Shown: positions 1 to 8,830, counted from the first letter of the stretch. The stretch: DNA of 64,000 nucleotides from Methylocaldum sp002005105 (GCF_051027545.1 NZ_CP194902.1:992001-1056000); one strand, 5' to 3'. Translations and numbers: made by a program. The notes: generated by a model not told the origin, from the sequence alone.

Positions 1-96
1 GTACTCACGGCCGGTCTCGTCCAATCGGTCATCGCCGACTTTTCCGAATGCGTGTCGAACGACCCTGCGCAAACGCCAGCTTCAGGTGACCAATGA
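1..96 (+). CDS. C-terminal end of an unidentified protein (partial)
   Basis: An open frame enters from the left edge and ends at a TGA at 94-96, giving about 31 residues ending in ASGDQ. It is too short to assign to a family. Support is only positional: it points the same way as the efflux lipoprotein gene that follows 69 bp later, as expected if the two are an efflux operon (membrane fusion or inner-membrane pump subunit followed by the outer-membrane factor). The other two forward frames are also open for part of this stretch, so this may not be a gene end at all. Confidence 0.35.
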   Translation, partial: VLTAGLVQSVIADFSECVSNDPAQTPASGDQ

Positions 97-165
97 ACAG
101 GCCCGGTGCCGCGAGCAATTTCGGCAAACCGGGGCGCCGATAAAAGTTTACTGCGAGGACAGTGG

Positions 166-1740
166 ATGCTAGTGATTTTCTCAGGGCGCCTGCATAGCTG
201 GCGCTTCAACTTGTCCACTCCCGCGTTTGCTAGAGGTCGAAGCCTTTGGGCCGGGCTCGCCGTCGGATGCGTACTCCTTGCCGCAGGGTGTGCCTGGATT
301 CCGCCCGGCGGAAAGCGCGCGGAGTTCATGCCCGCCCCCGACATGGCGCATGGATTATCCGAAGCCCGCGAGAAGGAGCCCCTGACGCCGAGGAGAGCAT
401 GGCCCGAAGACCGATGGTGGCGGCAGTTCGATAGTCCCGAACTGAATCGTCTCATGGCGGTGGCACTCAAGGACAATCCCGGCCTCAAGGCAGCGGCGGC
501 GAGGCTGCGCCAGGCGCAGGCCATGGCCCGAGTGGAAGGCGCGAGACTTTTGCCTTTCCTGGACGCGGACGTGGAGTTCGCCAACGAACGGATTTCGGAG
601 AACGGCGTATTCGCCGCGCTCAATCGCGAAGAGGCGGCAGGCGCGAACGTCATTTTCGCCAGCATCAACCCCGTAAGTCTCCGCTACGAATTCGATTTCT
701 GGGGAAAGAATCGAGCGGCGCTGGAAGCGGCGCTGGGCGAGGCGGAAGCGACCGCGGCCGAACAGGCGGAAGTCCGTCTGCAGTTGACGACCGCCATCGC
801 CCGAGCCTACTTCCGCGGAGCGGCGCTCAAGCGGCAGCTCGATCTGGCCCGGGAAATGGTGGAGCTGCGTCATGAGCTGCTCGAGCTCGCCGATACCCGC
901 TTCGAAAGCGGCCTCACGTCTGCCAGCTCGGTGAAGCGGGCGAACATCGCCCTGGAAACGGCCCAAAAACGAGAAGCCGGTACCGAGGATCAATTGGACG
1001 TGCAGCGGAATCTACTGGCCCGGCTGATGGGTACCAGCCCGGACGAAACCCGCCAACTGTTTGCCAATCCGGTGACCATCCCGGAAAGAATTCCGCTGCC
1101 CACCCGGCTTCCCATAGGCCTGCTCGCGCATCGGCCGGACCTGGCTGCCGCCCTCCATCGGACCGAGGCGGCGGCGCACAGGATCAAAGAGGCCAAGGCG
1201 CGCTTTCTGCCCACGGTCGATCTCACCGCTTTCGTCGGCGTGAATGCCCTGAGGCTCACCACCAAAGGGGCGAGCTCCCTGGCCAACGTTCTGTTCTCGG
1301 GTTCGAGTTTCGCTTACGGGATCGCGCCGGGGCTCAGGCTGCCCTGGTTCGAGGGCGGACGCCTGCGTGGCGAGCTGTCGGCGCAGCGGGCAGAGTACGA
1401 CGGAGCGGTCGAGCTCTACAACGACACCTTGGTGCAGGCGATACAAGAGGTCGCAGACAGCCTGAGCAGCTGGCGCGAGACGCGCAACATATTGGAGGCG
1501 CACCTGCGTCTCCTGGTTTCACAGCGGGAAGATCTCGACCTCGCGCAGACGCGCCTCCAAGCCGGACTGGACGACCGCCGCACGGTACTCCAGAGCCGGC
1601 ACGCGGTTCTGAATCAGGAATATGTGCTGAAGAGCCTGGAGACCAACCAACTCGTGGCCATGACCGATCTGATCGAAGCCCTGGGCGGGGGATATACGAA
1701 CAACGCCGACATCACGCGCCCCCAATCGATCGCCGACTGA
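166..1740 (+). CDS. Efflux system outer membrane lipoprotein, NodT/OprM family
   Basis: Predicted outer-membrane channel (TolC-like trimer subunit) of a tripartite drug or solute efflux pump. The ATG at 166 is chosen because GAGG lies seven bases upstream; a GTG at 106 and a TTG at 211 are also in frame. The N terminus is hydrophobic and ends in a lipobox (LAAGC, Cys about residue 42), so the protein is lipid-anchored. Two outer membrane efflux protein repeats follow, with the family hallmarks WWRQFDSPELNRL near residue 85 and the HRPDL motif of the second repeat near residue 325. At 524 aa, slightly long because of the N-terminal tail, it fits the family. The pump partners would lie upstream, outside the window. 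Substrate cannot be told from sequence. Confidence 0.9.
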   Translation: MLVIFSGRLHSWRFNLSTPAFARGRSLWAGLAVGCVLLAAGCAWIPPGGKRAEFMPAPDMAHGLSEAREKEPLTPRRAWPEDRWWRQFDSPELNRLMAVALKDNPGLKAAAARLRQAQAMARVEGARLLPFLDADVEFANERISENGVFAALNREEAAGANVIFASINPVSLRYEFDFWGKNRAALEAALGEAEATAAEQAEVRLQLTTAIARAYFRGAALKRQLDLAREMVELRHELLELADTRFESGLTSASSVKRANIALETAQKREAGTEDQLDVQRNLLARLMGTSPDETRQLFANPVTIPERIPLPTRLPIGLLAHRPDLAAALHRTEAAAHRIKEAKARFLPTVDLTAFVGVNALRLTTKGASSLANVLFSGSSFAYGIAPGLRLPWFEGGRLRGELSAQRAEYDGAVELYNDTLVQAIQEVADSLSSWRETRNILEAHLRLLVSQREDLDLAQTRLQAGLDDRRTVLQSRHAVLNQEYVLKSLETNQLVAMTDLIEALGGGYTNNADITRPQSIAD

Positions 1741-2090
1741 GAGCGCGCCGGCAGAAACGAGAACCAAGCGCCGACGCTGTCCTGTTGAGCAACGCAAAAA
1801 GCAGAGGCAATCACCATGGCCGATCTGGTACCGAAAAATGATTCGTTAGAGGCGAACCGTGCCGCGCCCAGGCTCTCCGCTACGGAGCAACCGTCTCCGG
1901 AACGGCTCGGCCGAGCCGCGCCGAATCGGGACGGCAACCTGCAATCGAGTGATGTATGGCTATCACGGACTCCTCTAATGCTATCCCCCAATAAAACCGT
2001 CAACCGTTTGGCAATCTCCGCGAGCCATCGTCGCTCGGAGATGCGCGCCGGGAATGCTGACGGAAGCATCTCGATCCACCCGAGGTAAGC
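1741..2090. other. 350-bp gap with no convincing gene
   Basis: The stretch separates the efflux lipoprotein gene from the small membrane protein gene. A 90-codon open frame at 1816-2088 has an ATG with AGAGG upstream, but its product is low-complexity, Arg/Ser/Pro-rich and matches nothing I recognise, so it is left uncalled. No hairpin with a T tract was seen. Confidence 0.4.
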
Positions 2091-2486
2091 ATGGGAAAAG
2101 AAATTCAGATCAGAAGTCTGATCACCCTGGTTCTGTTGGTCATCGCGTTTCAGGGCGATGCTGTTTTTGCCTTCCTATTGGAAGGACTTCATCTTTTCGT
2201 GGAGGTCGTGGAGCTCGCGTCCGAACACCTGCTGGAAACACACTTCGGGCTATCTACCCGAAGCGCGCAAATGGTCACCGCCTGGTTTGGCCTGGTGGTT
2301 TTTCTGGGTCTATCGCCCTTCATCGTCAGAAAGATCACGGCGATCCTCGGCGGGATTGTCGCGGCTGCCAAGGCGTGGTGGCTGAAAGAACTCGTCACCG
2401 CGCGGCAGTGGGCCGACAAGGTTCGCCCGAGGTATTGGGTGATCGCCGGCGCCATTCTGCTCGCGACGTTCTCATTTTTCTCTTAG
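2091..2486 (+). CDS. Small membrane protein of unknown function
   Basis: 131-residue protein not assigned to a named family. A good ribosome binding site (GAGGTAAG) precedes the ATG. Three or four hydrophobic segments are visible: residues about 8-30, 60-75 (AWFGLVVFLGLSPFIV), 82-93, and 115-131 at the very C terminus, which ends in FSFFS. A charged stretch between the last two (KELVTARQWADKVRPR) probably faces the cytoplasm. The gene converges on norR, and the two 3' ends overlap by 15 bp. There is no clue to function beyond a likely inner-membrane location. Confidence 0.7.
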   Translation: MGKEIQIRSLITLVLLVIAFQGDAVFAFLLEGLHLFVEVVELASEHLLETHFGLSTRSAQMVTAWFGLVVFLGLSPFIVRKITAILGGIVAAAKAWWLKELVTARQWADKVRPRYWVIAGAILLATFSFFS

Positions 2487-4037
2487 CCCCGTTCGTACGT
2501 CGTCCGGCTTTAAACCTAGCCGCCTCGCGAGCTTGTGCAGATTGCTCGGGTCCACGTCCAGCTGGCGCGCGGCCTTGGCCCAGTTTCCGCCGCACAAGCG
2601 AAGCGCGTGCTGTATGCAGCGGCGTTGGCTTTCCTCAACCGCCGTACGCAGCGTGAAAACCACCGCCGGTTCGTGAACCGAAGCCGTGGAGTCCACATTG
2701 GGACCAGGTTCGAACTGATCGAGGTCGAGATCGAGCAAATCGACGGGCAGGGTGACGATATCGTTTCGATCGACGCCACGACTCATGATCTTCAAGGCGG
2801 CACGGCTGATCGCATGCTCCAGTTCGCGCACATTGCCCGGCCAGCGATATTGCCTGAGAGCAGTTTCCGCTTCCGGAGCGAGCCGCAGGCTGCGCAAGCC
2901 CAGCCGTGCGCGATTGAGTTCGAGAAAGCGGCCCGCCAATAGCAGCACGTCGTTGTCGCGCTCGCGCAGGGGCGGTATGTGCACCGGATAAACCGAGAGA
3001 CGGTGATAAAGGTCCGCCCTGAAAGCCCCGTCACGTACTTGGTCGCGCAGCTTGCGATTGGTCGCGGCGATCACCCGCACGTTCACATGCCGTGGTTGAT
3101 CCTCGCCGAGGCGCTGAACCTCTCCGTTCTGCAGCGTGCGCAAGAGCTTTGCCTGAACCGCGAGCGGCAATTCGCCCACCTCGTCGAGAAACAGCGTGCC
3201 GTTCTCGGCGGCCTCGAAGCGACCCGGACGCTCGACCGCCGCCCCCGAGAACGCTCCCTTGGCATGGCCGAACAGCTCGCTCTCGGCCAGCGATTCGGGC
3301 AAGGCCGCGCAATTGACGTGGACCAGCGGCTGAGCGCGACGGCGCGACAGGCGGTGCAGCCTACGCGCGAACAATTCCTTGCCTACGCCGGTCTCGCCCA
3401 ACAACAGCACCGGGAGTTCGGAATCGGCCACGACATCGAGCTCCCGCAACAATTGAGTGATGGCCTGGCTCTGACCGACGATCTCGCCGTCGTCTTCCAA
3501 CGGCGATGCCGAGAAGGGTTCCTTATCGTGAGCGAGGCGCAACGCACGGATTTCCGCTTCCAATCGGGTCACCCGTATCGAAGCCTCGATCAACGCCGTG
3601 TATTGGCGCAGACAGTCCCGCGCGGCATCGTCGAACACGCCGACTTCCAGGGCGTCCAGCGTGACCGCGCCCCACGGCTGATCTTCCACGTACAAACTGA
3701 TGCCCATGCAGTCATGCACCGGGAGAGGCTCGCCGACATGCGTCTCGATGAGGCCGTCGTACGGATCGGGCAGCGTGCTGTCGTGATCGAAGCACGTGAG
3801 CTCGCGACGCGAAAGAATGGCGGCGAGGCGCGGATGCTCGCTCATCGCAAAGCGCCTGCCCAAGGCATCGCGTACCAAGCCGTCGACGGCGACCGGACGC
3901 AAATGCGCTTCTTCCAAACGCAGCAGGGCAACCGCCCCGCAACGAAACTGTGTCCGCAAGGCGCTTACCAGTCTTTGCAAGCGCATAGCCTGCGGCAAGT
4001 CGGCCGCCAGGTCGGCGACCAGCATGCTCTCAATCAT
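2472..4037 (-). CDS. norR: NO-responsive sigma-54 activator NorR
   Basis: Enhancer-binding activator that senses nitric oxide through a mononuclear iron in its N-terminal GAF domain and turns on NO detoxification genes. The product has the NorR order: GAF domain (residues ~10-165, with HPRL and LPDPYDGLI as in E. coli NorR), AAA+ domain (~185-420; Walker A GETGVGKE, Walker B FLDEVGE), and a C-terminal Fis-type helix-turn-helix (~485-515). The sigma-54 contact loop reads GAFSGA instead of the usual GAFTGA. ATG at 4037 is chosen; ATG 4025 is possible and neither has a strong ribosome binding site. It is divergent from ytfE-norB, its expected targets, with dyad sites and a sigma-54 promoter between them. 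Confidence 0.92.
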   Translation of the reverse strand: MIESMLVADLAADLPQAMRLQRLVSALRTQFRCGAVALLRLEEAHLRPVAVDGLVRDALGRRFAMSEHPRLAAILSRRELTCFDHDSTLPDPYDGLIETHVGEPLPVHDCMGISLYVEDQPWGAVTLDALEVGVFDDAARDCLRQYTALIEASIRVTRLEAEIRALRLAHDKEPFSASPLEDDGEIVGQSQAITQLLRELDVVADSELPVLLLGETGVGKELFARRLHRLSRRRAQPLVHVNCAALPESLAESELFGHAKGAFSGAAVERPGRFEAAENGTLFLDEVGELPLAVQAKLLRTLQNGEVQRLGEDQPRHVNVRVIAATNRKLRDQVRDGAFRADLYHRLSVYPVHIPPLRERDNDVLLLAGRFLELNRARLGLRSLRLAPEAETALRQYRWPGNVRELEHAISRAALKIMSRGVDRNDIVTLPVDLLDLDLDQFEPGPNVDSTASVHEPAVVFTLRTAVEESQRRCIQHALRLCGGNWAKAARQLDVDPSNLHKLARRLGLKPDDVRTGLREK

Positions 4038-4046
4038 GGTGTTATT

Positions 4047-4085
4047 TACCGTATATGGTAGTAACAACCATAACACGCTATGGTT
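4047..4085. promoter_or_regulatory. Paired dyads, candidate NorR operators
   Basis: Two inverted repeats share the half-site TATGGT/ACCATA. The first is TACC-N6-GGTA (4047-4060, centre 4053.5). The second is a perfect AACCATA-N6-TATGGTT (4066-4085, centre 4075.5). Centres are 22 bp apart, about two helical turns. They lie 50-90 bp upstream of the sigma-54 promoter, where enhancer sites are expected, and beside the norR start, so autoregulation is possible. That NorR is the binder is inferred from position. Confidence 0.6.
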
Positions 4086-4134
4086 AAAAATACCTTCAGT
4101 TATTTAAGTTACGGATTTTATTATTGAGATTGTG

Positions 4135-4150
4135 TGGCCTACGGCTTGCT
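4135..4150 (+). promoter_or_regulatory. Sigma-54 (-24/-12) promoter for ytfE-norB
   Basis: TGGCCTACGGCTTGCT carries GG and GC elements exactly ten bases apart (GG 4136-4137, GC 4148-4149), matching the RpoN consensus TGGCAC-N5-TTGCW. Transcription would begin near 4161, just before the ytfE start at 4184, and it argues against any ytfE start upstream of that point. Confidence 0.75.
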
Positions 4151-4183
4151 AAGGGAAGATTGGAATTCTCAATGGAGCCGATC

Positions 4184-4861
4184 ATGAACACACTCGACCA
4201 ACCTCCGGGCAGTCTCGCCGGAACAACGCAGATCTTTCAACAATACGCACCGAAATTCCGTCGCCCCGACGGACAGAGTCTCCGCGAAGCGGCCCGAGCC
4301 AAAGGGCGGCGAGCACAGGAGATCGATAACAAGCTCGAAAGCCTTGAGGAGCAGCAGACTTCCGAGACGACCGATTGGAAGAATGCGTCCCCGGCGGAAC
4401 TCATCACGCATCTCCTCGATCGTTTTCACCAACGGCATCGCCGACAACTGCCGGAGTTGATCCACTTGGCGCGCCGGATCGAGCAGACGCACGGCGAGCA
4501 TCCCTCATGCCCGCGTGGACTGGCCGATCACCTCAGTGTGTTGGAACAGGCGCTGGAAAGTCACATACAGACGGAGGAGCAGGTGTTGTTCCCTCTTTTG
4601 GCTCGCGGTGAAGGGGCCTTCGCGCGCACGCTGATTCTGGTCATGCGCATGGAGCATGACCATTACGGCGAAGCACTCAAACGCCTCAACGGCCTCACCG
4701 ATGGCTTCACCCCGCCGCCCGGCGCCTGCAATACCTGGCGTGCGCTGTATCTGGGACTGGCTGCGCTGTGCGTAGACCTGATGGAAAACATCTATCTCGA
4801 GAACAACGTCCTTTTCGAAACCGCCACACCAGTCCATAAAACGGAGGCCTCTCATGGGTAA
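4184..4861 (+). CDS. ytfE: Iron-sulfur cluster repair di-iron protein (RIC/YtfE type)
   Basis: Hemerythrin-like di-iron protein, known in this family to help restore iron-sulfur centres after nitrosative or oxidative stress. The product (225 aa) has an N-terminal segment resembling the ScdA_N/DUF542 region (QYAPKF near residue 20) and a four-helix hemerythrin domain from about residue 75, with ligand-type motifs FHQRHRRQ, DHLSVLE, SHIQTEEQVLFP, MRMEHDHY and YLENNVLF. The Cys usually seen in the DUF542 segment is not evident. ATG 4184 is chosen because GGAG sits six bases upstream and the sigma-54 promoter rules out starts before about 4161. It overlaps the NO reductase gene by 8 bp, indicating translational coupling. 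Confidence 0.85.
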   Translation: MNTLDQPPGSLAGTTQIFQQYAPKFRRPDGQSLREAARAKGRRAQEIDNKLESLEEQQTSETTDWKNASPAELITHLLDRFHQRHRRQLPELIHLARRIEQTHGEHPSCPRGLADHLSVLEQALESHIQTEEQVLFPLLARGEGAFARTLILVMRMEHDHYGEALKRLNGLTDGFTPPPGACNTWRALYLGLAALCVDLMENIYLENNVLFETATPVHKTEASHG

Positions 4862-7142
4862 TTACCGCAAGCTCTGGTTTACGCTGATCGGCGTACTGGC
4901 CGTGACCTTCACCGTGCTCGGTTATTACGGCACCGAAGTCTATCGCAGCGCGCCGCCGATTCCGCAGCGCGTCATCACGCACGAAGGTCGGACGCTTTAC
5001 ACCCAGAACCGCATTCTCGACGGACAGACCGCCTGGCAGTCCGTGGGCGGCATGCAGCTGGGCTCGATCTGGGGGCATGGCGCTTATCAGGCGCCGGACT
5101 GGACCGCCGACTGGCTGCACCGCGAACTGTCGAACTGGCTGGAGCTGGCCGCACAAGCGGAATACGGCATGAACTTCGACGCCCTTGATGGGGAACGCCA
5201 GGCGATACTGACGGCGCGCCTGAAGAATGAATACCGGCACAATACCTTCGATGAAGCGACCGGCACCGCGACTGTCTCGGCGCAGCGAGCCGAAGCGATC
5301 GCACGGACTGCCGCTTATTACGACCGGCTGTTCGGCGATGCGCCCGAGCTACGGAGCACCCGCGAAAGCTATGCCATGAAAGAGGCCACGCTGCCGAGCG
5401 CCGAACGGCGTGGCGACCTCTCGGCCTTTTTCTTCTGGACCGCATGGGCCGCCGCAACCGAGCGCCCCGGTTCCAGCGCCACCTATACCAACAACTGGCC
5501 GCACGAACCGCTGATCGGCAACCGGCCCACCGGCGAGAACATCGTGTGGTCGATCGCCAGCGTTGCCTTCATGATGGCCGGCGTCGGCTTCCTGATCTGG
5601 GGCTGGGCGTTCCTGCGGAAGCACGATGAAAGCGACCCGAAAGCCCCGGCGCGCGATCCCCTGTCCCTGATCGCGCTCACGCCCTCGCAACGGGCCTTGG
5701 GGAAATATCTGTTCCTGGTGGTCGCGCTGTTCTCTTTCCAGGTCCTCTTGGGCGGTCTCACCGCGCATTACACGGTGGAAGGGCAAGAGTTCTACGGCCT
5801 CGATATTTCGAGATGGCTGCCTTATTCATTGGCGCGCACCTGGCATATCCAGAGCGCCTTGTTCTGTATCGCCACGGGCTTTCTGGCGGCCGGCCTGTTT
5901 CTCGCGCCGCTCATCAACGGCGGAAAGGACCCGGCCTATCAGAAGACCGGCGTCGATATCCTGTTCTGGGCGCTGGTCATCGTGGTGCTCGGTTCTTTCA
6001 TCGGCAACTATCTGGCGATCGCGCAGGTGATGCCGAAAGAGCTCAACTTCTGGCTCGGCCATCAAGGGTTCGAGTACGTGGATCTCGGCCGGCTGTGGCA
6101 GATCGGCAAGTTTGTCGGCGTCGCCTTCTGGCTGGTGCTGATGCTGCGCGGCATCGTGCCGGCATTCAAACGGGCGGGCGACAAAAACCTGCTGGCCCTG
6201 TTCACCGCCTCGGTCGTGGCCATCGGCCTCTTTTACAGCGCCGGCTTTTTCTACGGCGAGCGCACGCACCTGTCGGTGATGGAGTACTGGCGCTGGTGGG
6301 TGGTGCATCTTTGGGTCGAAGGTTTCTTCGAAGTGTTCGCCACCACGGCGCTGGCCTTCGTCTTCTCCACGCTGGGCCTCGTTTCCGTGCGCATGGCGAC
6401 GACCGCCAGCCTGGCCTCGGCCTCGCTGTTCATGCTCGGCGGCGTGCCCGGCACGCTTCATCACCTCTATTTCTCCGGCACGACCACGCCGATCATGGCC
6501 GTGGGCGCGAGTTTCAGCGCGCTCGAAGTGGTTCCGCTGGTGGTGCTCGGTTACGAGGCCTGGGAGAACTGGCGTCTCAAGGATCGCGCGACGTGGATGA
6601 CGAACCTGAAATGGCCGCTGATGTGTTTCATCGCCGTCGCCTTCTGGAACATGCTGGGCGCGGGCGTATTCGGCTTCATGATCAATCCGCCGATTTCGCT
6701 CTACTATGTGCAAGGGCTCAACACCACGCCGGTGCACGCCCATGCCGCACTGTTCGGCGTGTACGGCTTCCTCGCGCTGGGCTTCACGCTGCTGGTGCTG
6801 CGCTATGTCCGTCCGGAATTGGTGTTCAGCGAGCGGCTGATGAAGACGGGCTTCTGGTGGCTCAATGCAGGGCTGGTGCTGATGATAGCCACCAGTCTCT
6901 TACCTATCGGACTGTTCCAGTTCCATGCCAGCGTCAGCCAGGGCCTGTGGTATGCGCGCAGCGAAGCCTTTCTGCAGCAACCCGTCCTCGAGACGCTGCG
7001 CTGGGTGCGCACGTTTGGCGATGTCGTCTTCATCGTCGGCGCGTTGTCGATCGCCTGGCAGGTCGTCAGCGGCTTGTTGCAGCGATCGAGTCAGCTATCG
7101 CTGCAGGATGAAGAGCCCGCGTTCGCAACGGAACGAAGCTGA
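4854..7142 (+). CDS. norB: Quinol-dependent nitric oxide reductase (qNor)
   Basis: Single-subunit membrane enzyme reducing 2 NO to N2O with electrons from quinol. At 762 residues it has the qNor plan: one N-terminal membrane helix, a periplasmic cytochrome-c-like domain without a CxxCH haem motif (residues ~35-220), then about twelve helices of the NorB/haem-copper oxidase fold. Metal ligands are visible: HIQSALF for the low-spin haem, HLWVEGFFEVF with the catalytic His and the FeB Glu, HHLYFSG, and HAHAALFGVYG near the C terminus. It follows ytfE with an 8-bp overlap and is presumably driven by NorR and RpoN from the promoter at 4135. In a methylotroph it would remove NO produced by ammonia co-oxidation or denitrification; that role is inferred. 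Confidence 0.95.
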   Translation: MGNYRKLWFTLIGVLAVTFTVLGYYGTEVYRSAPPIPQRVITHEGRTLYTQNRILDGQTAWQSVGGMQLGSIWGHGAYQAPDWTADWLHRELSNWLELAAQAEYGMNFDALDGERQAILTARLKNEYRHNTFDEATGTATVSAQRAEAIARTAAYYDRLFGDAPELRSTRESYAMKEATLPSAERRGDLSAFFFWTAWAAATERPGSSATYTNNWPHEPLIGNRPTGENIVWSIASVAFMMAGVGFLIWGWAFLRKHDESDPKAPARDPLSLIALTPSQRALGKYLFLVVALFSFQVLLGGLTAHYTVEGQEFYGLDISRWLPYSLARTWHIQSALFCIATGFLAAGLFLAPLINGGKDPAYQKTGVDILFWALVIVVLGSFIGNYLAIAQVMPKELNFWLGHQGFEYVDLGRLWQIGKFVGVAFWLVLMLRGIVPAFKRAGDKNLLALFTASVVAIGLFYSAGFFYGERTHLSVMEYWRWWVVHLWVEGFFEVFATTALAFVFSTLGLVSVRMATTASLASASLFMLGGVPGTLHHLYFSGTTTPIMAVGASFSALEVVPLVVLGYEAWENWRLKDRATWMTNLKWPLMCFIAVAFWNMLGAGVFGFMINPPISLYYVQGLNTTPVHAHAALFGVYGFLALGFTLLVLRYVRPELVFSERLMKTGFWWLNAGLVLMIATSLLPIGLFQFHASVSQGLWYARSEAFLQQPVLETLRWVRTFGDVVFIVGALSIAWQVVSGLLQRSSQLSLQDEEPAFATERS

Positions 7143-7162
7143 TCCCAAAAGGATTGCCGAAA

Positions 7163-7195
7163 GCCGCCTGCCGACGAAGCGCGTCGGCAGGCGGC
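7163..7195 (+). terminator. Strong GC-rich hairpin downstream of norB
   Basis: A perfect 14-bp stem (GCCGCCTGCCGACG, 7163-7176, with its complement at 7182-7195) and a 5-base loop lie 20 bp after the norB stop. No T tract follows, so it could end transcription only weakly, stabilise the mRNA 3' end, or be a repeat element. Confidence 0.45.
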
Positions 7196-7312
7196 CTTGC
7201 CGGTCGGTAACAACCGCAGATTCACTCGCACACATCAGAATTGGGCACGACCGCGCCTGGCATACAAGCGCTGAATGCTGCGGGAGCGGTCCCCGTGCCA
7301 CGCCGAAACCGG

Positions 7313-7795
7313 TCAATCCCGGAAATTGACGTACTGCAATGGCAATTCCAGCTTGGCCTCGCGCAGCAGTGCGATGACATCTTGCAGATCGTCTCTTTTC
7401 TTGCCCGTCACTCGGACCTGTTCGCCCTGAATCGCGGCCTGCACTTTCAGTTTGCTGTCCTTGATCAGCTTGACGATAGTCTTGGCGAGCGTCGAATCGA
7501 TCCCTTGGCGCAAGGTCACGGTCTGACGCGCCTCCCTGCCGGAAACCAGAGGCGGATCGATTTTGAGACAGGCGATGTCGACCCCGCGCTTGGCCAACTT
7601 GGTGTGCAGGATGTCCATCATTTGCTGAAGCTGAAATTCGGTCTGCGCGTGCAGGGTCACGACGGCTTCCGCGAGATCGTAACGGGCGTCGGAACCCTTG
7701 AAATCGAAGCGTGTGCCGACTTCGCGGTTGGCCTGGTCGACCGCATTGCTCACTTCGTGCAGATTGACTTCCGATACGATGTCGAAAGATGGCAT
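7313..7795 (-). CDS. yajQ: YajQ family nucleotide-binding protein
   Basis: Small cytoplasmic protein of the YajQ/UPF0234 family; members bind nucleotides, and in Xanthomonas and Pseudomonas the homologue binds cyclic di-GMP and affects transcription factors. The 160-residue product begins MPSFDIVSEVNLHEV and contains TRFDFKGSDAR, both family signatures, and the length is exactly as expected. AGAGGA precedes the ATG. It is 42 bp downstream of djlA on the same strand, so the two may be cotranscribed. The presence of two GGDEF-EAL proteins elsewhere in the window gives a possible c-di-GMP context, but no direct link is seen. Confidence 0.93.
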   Translation of the reverse strand: MPSFDIVSEVNLHEVSNAVDQANREVGTRFDFKGSDARYDLAEAVVTLHAQTEFQLQQMMDILHTKLAKRGVDIACLKIDPPLVSGREARQTVTLRQGIDSTLAKTIVKLIKDSKLKVQAAIQGEQVRVTGKKRDDLQDVIALLREAKLELPLQYVNFRD

Positions 7796-7837
7796 GACGT
7801 GTCCTCTCAGAACGTGTTTGAAAGGTGCCGCGAGCGC

Positions 7838-8665
7838 TCAGAACTTGCGTGCCTTGGCGATAACGTCATAAGCGCTCCTGATTTGCTGGGTTTTTTCGGT
7901 GGCTAGTTTGACCATTTCCTCGGGCAAGCCGTTGGCGACCAATTTGTCGGGATGGTGCTGGCTCATCAGCCTCCGGTAAGCACGCCTGATTTCTTGGTCG
8001 CTGGCCGACGGGGTGATGCCCAGAACGGCATAGGCATCGGCGGCCGACGGTCGGCGCGCGCCCGCGGCTCGTTCTCGGCGCCACTGAGAGTACTGGCTCC
8101 CCGTGCGGGCAAAGCGCAGTTCCGCTTCCATGCGGGCCTTGATGGCATGAAACTCGAAGCGGGAAAACTGAAGCCGGTCGCAGATTCGGAGCAGCAGCTG
8201 TTCCTCCGCTGAATGAAGGACGCCATCGGCATAGGCCGCCTCCAGCTGCAACTCGATAAACAGGCGCAGCAGCGAAGATCGGCGGCGACACTCGCTTCGA
8301 AATTGATCCAAAGTGTCATCCAGCGGGAAATCGGCGCGCTTACCTTCGTTAAACAGCCGGATGGCCGTTTTGCGCATGTCCTCCGAAAGCCCCATCCTAT
8401 CCATGATGGCCCGGGTGGATTTGATTTCGGCTTCCGACACCCGTCCGTCGGCTTTGGCGATGTGCCCCACCACCGAAAAGGTGACGGTGAAAAAGACCAT
8501 CTGCACGCGACTCTGCGTACCGGGAACGAAATCCGTTTGCAGCAGACCGACATTGCCCATGACCCGGTCGAACTGGTGCCCCAGGGCAGCGCCCAGAATA
8601 GCGAATAACGGTCCACCCATGAACAAACCGAACGTCCCGCCGACGACCTTGCCGAGCCAAGTCAT
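7838..8665 (-). CDS. djlA: DnaJ-like co-chaperone DjlA
   Basis: Membrane-anchored J-domain co-chaperone of DnaK. Domain order fits DjlA: an N-terminal hydrophobic glycine-rich segment (residues ~1-28, GGTFGLFMGGPLFAILG), a TerB-like helical domain (~50-170, with VGHIAKADGRVSEAEI), and a C-terminal J domain (~205-275) with the essential HPD in QHHPDKLV. The protein stops right after the J domain, as usual. Length 275 aa matches the family. It is divergent from purC and lies upstream of yajQ. Confidence 0.92.
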   Translation of the reverse strand: MTWLGKVVGGTFGLFMGGPLFAILGAALGHQFDRVMGNVGLLQTDFVPGTQSRVQMVFFTVTFSVVGHIAKADGRVSEAEIKSTRAIMDRMGLSEDMRKTAIRLFNEGKRADFPLDDTLDQFRSECRRRSSLLRLFIELQLEAAYADGVLHSAEEQLLLRICDRLQFSRFEFHAIKARMEAELRFARTGSQYSQWRRERAAGARRPSAADAYAVLGITPSASDQEIRRAYRRLMSQHHPDKLVANGLPEEMVKLATEKTQQIRSAYDVIAKARKF

Positions 8666-8830
8666 GATTGAAAGGGTCTTTTATTCTTGCAGTGAAAGCC
8701 ACAAAGTTACATGATTGGCGGTTATTCATAAAGCCCACAACGTTGGCGCAGTCCGTGCTTTACGGCCTGCCAAGACGCCGATCGGGTCTTGACCATAGTC
8801 CGTTTCAACCACAGTTGCCGAAGAGGAATG

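Noticed and set aside
1816..2088. A 90-codon open frame after the efflux lipoprotein gene
   Set aside because: It has a passable ribosome binding site, but the product is low-complexity with no domain or signal; it cannot be supported as a gene.
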